Shown: positions 43,475 through 47,518 of the stretch, piece after piece
How positions within the stretch are numbered: position 1 is the stretch's first letter
Layout: every line of letters starts with the position of its first letter
Program-made: the position numbers and the translations under genes
Assembly (NCBI GenBank): GCA_021203245.1
Contig: JAJQBO010000099.1
Location: forward strand, 1 to 47,518
Direction of reading: 5' to 3'
DNA: 47,518 nt
Source: Planctomycetaceae bacterium
GTDB taxonomy: Bacteria > Planctomycetota > SZUA-567
Notes under the pieces: generated by a model
The model's input: the letters and a program-made list of their open reading frames with translations, nothing else
Database searches by the model: none
Told to the model about the DNA's origin: nothing

Positions 43475-44544
43475 GCGCCTCCTTCGTTCAGATACTTCAT
43501 GATCACGTCGGCCGCGCCCGCATAATCGTCGCGGCGCAGAAAACGCACCCCTGTAACGGCCGGATCGATGTCGCCCATGACGGCCTGCAGCGTCGCCGGT
43601 TCACAGACAGGCTGCGGATCGTCGCGGCCCAGAACCTCGATCTTCTGCAGGGCAGAGCCTTTCATCCCTTCGACAAGCACCAGGTCGACGCCTTGAAAGC
43701 GGGGCAGGAGATCGCGCAGACCGCCGTCCCGCCAGGTGGCGGTGAGAAGAAAGCGATTCGCCGAAAACACGGCGACCCGCTCGGCTCCGGCTTCACGGAG
43801 CATGGCGCTGTCGGTTCCCGGCACGTCGGGAATAAAATCGTGGCCGTCGTGCTTGATGACCCCGATACGCACGCCCTGCCGCACGAGCAGCGGAATGACA
43901 TGGCGCAGGACCGTCGTCTTGCCCGCGTTCTTGATCCCGCTCACCGCGAACAGCGGCGGACCGTCGGAGAGATTTCGCAGCGCCGCGAACTGCTCGGGCG
44001 TATTGATATTGGCGACGGACGTGTCGTCATATATTGAATGCTCAAGCGGTGCGTACCGGACGCGCAAGCGCGCGAGCGCGTCGTGGAGCCGATAGACGCC
44101 CTCATCCAGACAGCGTTCCAATACCGGCAGGCACGACGTTCCGTAAATGCCGCAGAGCGGATGGAGGCGTCCGGTCCTGTCCATGGCGACGACCGCGTCG
44201 CAGCCGGTGTCGTAGAAAGCCGCGAGATACCGTCCCAGCCCTGCCGTGAACAACGGCATATCCACCGCCACCGCCAGAAGCGCATCCGACCGGCATGCCC
44301 CCAGCGCGGAAGCGATTCCGCCCATCGGCCCGTGACCGGGGCGGGCGTCAACCACCGGTATCGCACCGGGCAGGTTCAGGCGGCCGGGGCGGTCGACAGA
44401 CAGGAACACCTCGTCGTAGCGCCGCAGCTCGCCTGCGAGACGGTGAAGAAACGTCTCGCCGCACATCTCCAACGTCGCCTTGTCCCGTCCGCCCATGCGT
44501 TTTGCTTCGCCGCCGGCAAGGATGACTGCGCCAATCGCCGTCAT
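43447..44544 (-). CDS. MobA-MobB fusion protein
   Basis: A 365-residue protein. Residues 1-190 are MobA (molybdenum cofactor guanylyltransferase), with [14 protein letters not shown] at 10-22 and [10 protein letters not shown] for nucleotide binding. Residues 198-365 are MobB, a GTPase with Walker A GIKNAGKT at 204-211. MobA attaches GMP to the cofactor to give the dinucleotide forms used by DMSO-reductase-type enzymes, which fits the two such enzymes in the window. The start overlaps the moaC stop (ATGA). Confidence 0.93.
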   Translation of the reverse strand: MTAIGAVILAGGEAKRMGGRDKATLEMCGETFLHRLAGELRRYDEVFLSVDRPGRLNLPGAIPVVDARPGHGPMGGIASALGACRSDALLAVAVDMPLFTAGLGRYLAAFYDTGCDAVVAMDRTGRLHPLCGIYGTSCLPVLERCLDEGVYRLHDALARLRVRYAPLEHSIYDDTSVANINTPEQFAALRNLSDGPPLFAVSGIKNAGKTTVLRHVIPLLVRQGVRIGVIKHDGHDFIPDVPGTDSAMLREAGAERVAVFSANRFLLTATWRDGGLRDLLPRFQGVDLVLVEGMKGSALQKIEVLGRDDPQPVCEPATLQAVMGDIDPAVTGVRFLRRDDYAGAADVIMKYLNEGGACATDSTGS

Positions 44545-45035
44545 GCCGTCTCGCCGGCGCGGTAATCGCCGCTCTTGCCGCCGCTTTTTTCCAGCAGGCG
44601 GATGGCGCCGATTTCCATGGTTTTGCCCATGGCCTTGGTCATGTCGTAGATGGTCAGGAGCGCCACGGTCGCGCCGGTCAGCGCTTCCATTTCCACCCCG
44701 GTCCTGCCGGTCACCTTGACCATGCAGCGGACCCGCACCGCGTGGGCGGATTCGTCCAGGTCGAAGTCGACCGCGCATTTCGACACCGCCAGCGGATGGC
44801 ACAGCGGAATCAGGTCGACCGTCTTTTTCACCGCCATGATCCCGGCGAGGCGGGCGACGCCGAGGACGTCACCCTTGGCTGCGGTCCCTTCGCGGATGGC
44901 GGCGAAGATGGCCGGGCCGACGCGGATTTCGCCTCCGGCGACGGCGGTGCGGACGGTCTGGTCCTTGGCCGAGACGTCGACCATCACCGCGTTGCCGGCG
45001 TCGTCGAAATGGGTGAGGGGGGTATCGTGCGTCAT
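44541..45035 (-). CDS. moaC: Cyclic pyranopterin monophosphate synthase MoaC
   Basis: A 164-residue protein of normal MoaC length. [35 protein letters not shown] and [13 protein letters not shown] hold the conserved lysines and histidine of the active site, and [20 protein letters not shown] is the family signature. It completes pyranopterin formation with MoaA. The start overlaps moeA's stop and the stop overlaps the MobA-MobB start, so translation is coupled along this part of the operon. Confidence 0.95.
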   Translation of the reverse strand: MTHDTPLTHFDDAGNAVMVDVSAKDQTVRTAVAGGEIRVGPAIFAAIREGTAAKGDVLGVARLAGIMAVKKTVDLIPLCHPLAVSKCAVDFDLDESAHAVRVRCMVKVTGRTGVEMEALTGATVALLTIYDMTKAMGKTMEIGAIRLLEKSGGKSGDYRAGETA

Positions 45036-46237
45036 GACGTCACCGTTTCCACTGAATCGCCGGCGGCGAGAGGGCCGCTGCCGGCGGGGATATCGAGAAG
45101 GCAATTCCACCAGGCGAGCGCCAGCGGCGACCGCATGCCCGCATTGCCGGCGGGAAACGACACCGCGCCGCCTTCGAGCCACGCCGGCACAAAGCGCCGC
45201 GCCGGCGATCCTTTGGGATAACCGTCGGCCATGACCGCCCGCGCGCGGCATGGCTCCCACCGGGCGATGCCGTTCAGGCGGCGGACAAGGGGACGCGCCA
45301 GCAGGAATGCGGTCACGGCGGCGGCGAACGGGTTGCCCGACAGGCAGAGGACGATTTTTCCTTCCCACGACAATGCCATGACCGGCCCGCCGGGCCGAAT
45401 CGCCACGCCGTGAAACAGGGTACGTGCGCCCAAGAGCGACGCGGCGGCGGGCATGCAGTCCCGTTCCCCCACCGACACGCCGCCGGTGGTGACGAGAACG
45501 TCCGCCTTTTCCAGGCTTTCGGCAACCGCGCCGGCCAGGCGTTCGGGATCGTCGACCTCCACCCGCGCGGCGACGACGTCCGCGCCCATTTCCGCCAGCA
45601 TGGCGGCGATGAGGAAGCGGTTGCTGTCGTAGATTTTTCCCGGCGCGAGCGGCGCGCCGGGCTGGGCCAGTTCCGACCCGGTCGAGACGACGGCCGCCCG
45701 CACCCGGGGATAGACATATGTTTCGTCCAGTCCCTGCCCGGCGAGAACGGCAATGCCGCCGCTCGTCAGCACGTCGCCGGCCGAGAGCAGGGGCTGTCCT
45801 TTCTCAATTTCTTCGCCTCGTGGCGAGACATTGGCGTTTGCCGCCATCGGTGCGGAAAAAATCACCACGCCGCCGTCGCAAACCACATCCTCCTGCATGA
45901 CGACGCAATCCGCGCCAGCCGGAACCGCCGCGCCGGTGGCGACGGCGCATGCCTCGCCCGCACCGATGCTCCCCGGCGGATCGCCGGCATAGACGCGGCG
46001 CGAGAGGGTGAGCGTCACCGGCGTCCCGGCCGAGGCGTCGGCGATATCGCGGTGGTTGACGGCATAGCCGTCGTAGGGCGACCGGTTGAAGGGCGGCATT
46101 TCCTGTTCCGCCGTCACCGGCCGGGCCAGCACCCTGCCGAGCGCGCCAAGAAGCGGCACGCGTTCGCGCCGAGTCGGCGGCGGTGCGGCTTCGGCGAGGA
46201 GCGTCAGCGCCTGCTCCAGCGCGATGCCCCTAGACAT
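45032..46237 (-). CDS. moeA: Molybdopterin molybdenumtransferase MoeA
   Basis: A 401-residue protein with MoeA domains in the usual order. [14 protein letters not shown] (about 47-60) is the conserved N-terminal active-site stretch. [18 protein letters not shown] (about 114-131) follows, then the MoCF domain with VVSTGSEL and [14 protein letters not shown] (about 250-263), and a C-terminal barrel. It inserts the metal into adenylated molybdopterin made by the MogA domain. Its start lies inside the end of the preceding molybdopterin-binding gene (8-base overlap). Confidence 0.95.
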   Translation of the reverse strand: MSRGIALEQALTLLAEAAPPPTRRERVPLLGALGRVLARPVTAEQEMPPFNRSPYDGYAVNHRDIADASAGTPVTLTLSRRVYAGDPPGSIGAGEACAVATGAAVPAGADCVVMQEDVVCDGGVVIFSAPMAANANVSPRGEEIEKGQPLLSAGDVLTSGGIAVLAGQGLDETYVYPRVRAAVVSTGSELAQPGAPLAPGKIYDSNRFLIAAMLAEMGADVVAARVEVDDPERLAGAVAESLEKADVLVTTGGVSVGERDCMPAAASLLGARTLFHGVAIRPGGPVMALSWEGKIVLCLSGNPFAAAVTAFLLARPLVRRLNGIARWEPCRARAVMADGYPKGSPARRFVPAWLEGGAVSFPAGNAGMRSPLALAWWNCLLDIPAGSGPLAAGDSVETVTS

Positions 46238-47257
46238 AGGCGGGGCCTTTGCCGAATCCGCAGGCGGGGAAGATGCACGGCGTGCAGCCGAGGCACAGGC
46301 CGCCGTTCCCGAGGTCGAGGATTTCCTCGCGGGTGACGCGGCGTCCGGCCAGGATGCGCGGCAGGATGATGTCGAAAATGGTCCGGCCCGCATACATGAC
46401 GCAGCCGGGCAGCCCCACCACCGGCGTCCCGCCGTGATAGGCCATAAGGAACATCGCGCCCGGCAGCACCGGCGCGCCGTAGCTGACGATGTCGGCCCCG
46501 CTGGCGCGGATGGCGCCGGGGGTGAGGTCGTCCGGGTCCACGCTCATGCCGCCGGTGCAGACGACAAAGTCGACTCCTTCGTCCAGGAGCGAACGGATGG
46601 CGTCGGCGATTCTGTCCAGGTTGTCGTCGCAGATTCGGTTGGCGACGAGAGTGGAGCCGTAGCGGGCGAACTTTTCCGCGACGACCGGCGTAAAGGCGTC
46701 CTGGATGCGGCCGTGGTAGATTTCATTGCCGGTGGTGACGACGCCGACCCGGTGCGGCCGGAAAGGGAGGAGGCGGAGGAGCGGATCGGTCCCCGCGATG
46801 CGGCGGACCTCGTCCATCTTGGTTTTGGCGACGGCGAGGGGGATGACGCGGAAGCCGGCCAGTTTGTCGCCCTGCTTTACGGCGAAGCCGGAATGGCGGG
46901 TGGCGAGGCAGATTTCGCCGAGGCGGTTGATGGCGTTGATGCGGTCGACGTCGGCGACGAGGAGGCCGTCGATAGTCGCCGTCAGTTCGATTTTTCCCTC
47001 CTTGACGGAGGAGGCGGTCATGTTTGGGTCGGCGGCGAGGGACTGGAGAATGGCGGCGGCGTCGTTTTCGTGCAGCATGTCGTCGCCGAGGTCCCAGACA
47101 AAGAGGTGGTCCTTGCCCATGGCGAGGAGGACGGGGATGTCCTCCGCTTTGACGACATGGCCTTTACGGAAGGCTGCGCCTTTTTCGACGTCCTTGACAA
47201 CGTGTGGTCGTGGCACAGCACGGTGCCCACCGCGTCCACGGTGGCTATCTGTTTCAT
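46230..47257 (-). CDS. Molybdopterin-binding protein (apparent frameshift)
   Basis: Two frames form one protein of about 342 residues, using MKQIATVDAVGTVLCHDHT after the ribosome site AGAGGATACC, then continuing in the other frame as VVKDVEKGAAFRKGHVV to the stop. The join is near 47201; one extra base restores the frame. Families with an early VLCHD motif, GHVV, and a MoCF domain (VCTGGMSVDPDDLTPGAI) are molybdopterin-binding relatives of MoeA and CinA. The C-terminus carries a cysteine-rich tail CLGCTPCIFPACGFGKG that could bind a metal or cluster. It is the first gene of the molybdenum block. Its exact step is not known. Confidence 0.85.
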
Positions 47258-47412
47258 CGGTATCCTCTTTTTCACTGGGAAGGCGGCCGGGTTTCCCCTG
47301 CCACCCCGTGGGCGCTTTCCGCCCAGGCGCAATGCCGTGCCGAAATGGGGTAGGCATTTTTGCTCAGAGAATTATGTCTGGTGCAATTTTCTGTTATGGC
47401 AATGGCAACCGC

Positions 47413-47518
47413 TTGAGTTTGGTGCCTTCGCCGTCTTACCCCGTGGACCCCGCCCCCCAACCCCCCATGGTGCACAGGAGGTAGGGGCCCACCCCCGCGG
47501 CCCGCCCCCGGGGGCCGC
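47413..47518. repeat. Partial repeat copy and low-complexity contig end
   Basis: TTGAGTTTGGTGCC, CGCCGTCT and CCGTGGACCCCG (47413-47452) repeat the left part of the element at 40487-40529. After that the sequence degenerates into C and G runs that match neither the repeat nor anything else here. The assembly probably stops inside a repeat copy. The remaining bases 47258-47412, upstream of the molybdopterin-binding gene, contain a small GGGCG/CGCCC hairpin near 47316-47330 but no gene. Confidence 0.6.

Noticed and set aside
47258-47412. Molybdenum-cofactor riboswitch upstream of the molybdenum block
   Set aside because: The GC-rich leader has only a small hairpin; I could not match the conserved parts of the known Moco RNA motif.

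Overview
The window looks like one contig from a high-GC (judged by eye), Gram-negative, probably anaerobic heterotroph. An MlaE-type permease and several periplasmic binding proteins imply an outer membrane and periplasm. Two molybdenum enzymes, a TRAP transporter, two ribose-type ABC transporters and a large molybdenum-cofactor block suggest fermentative or anaerobic-respiratory life on sugars and organic acids. There are no rRNA, tRNA or ribosomal-protein genes, so I cannot place the phylum. The right end (from about 47453) turns into low-complexity G/C sequence inside a repeat, so it is probably a contig edge.

Layout. (1) 46-3540, plus: an ATP-grasp protein and a large membrane protein with an EF-hand loop. 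(2) 3779-8950, minus: a UroD-like, zinc-motif methyltransferase-family protein followed by permease, binding protein and double ATPase of a sugar ABC transporter. (3) 9331-14801: a lone MlaE permease (plus), hypoxanthine phosphoribosyltransferase and a sodium:solute symporter (minus), and a single-subunit molybdopterin oxidoreductase (plus). (4) 14933-22058, plus: an Asp/Glu-racemase-fold protein, TRAP transporter DctP-DctQ-DctM, a TIM-barrel isomerase/epimerase, a two-subunit transketolase and a FadR-type regulator. This looks like a catabolic operon for an acidic C3-C6 substrate. (5) 22223-24144, plus: an EamA exporter and low-specificity threonine aldolase, translationally coupled. (6) 24242-33668: binding protein, DUF2291 protein, double ATPase, permease, fucose/arabinose-isomerase-like enzyme, SorC regulator and aldo/keto reductase (minus), with a divergent ROK repressor (plus) and a paired palindromic operator between them. 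(7) 33981-34268: a small cysteine-containing protein with its own terminator. (8) 34634-47257, all minus: molybdopterin-binding protein, MoeA, MoaC, MobA-MobB fusion, MoaA, MOSC-MogA fusion, ModA, ModB, ModC, then a cytoplasmic three-subunit enzyme (molybdopterin catalytic subunit, four-cluster ferredoxin, FAD/NAD oxidoreductase). Cofactor synthesis, molybdate uptake and one consumer enzyme thus sit together.

The intergenic spaces hold many dispersed palindromic repeats of at least four kinds: tandem TTCACAA heptamers, a 69-bp GC-rich unit, CCCTCACCCC palindromes, and nested inverted-repeat elements of about 180 bp. Four genes (5365-6409, 18650-19527, 39754-40435, 46230-47257) carry an apparent frameshift, at least three of them in a G/C run. 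Sequencing error is the simplest explanation; I annotate them as single genes.
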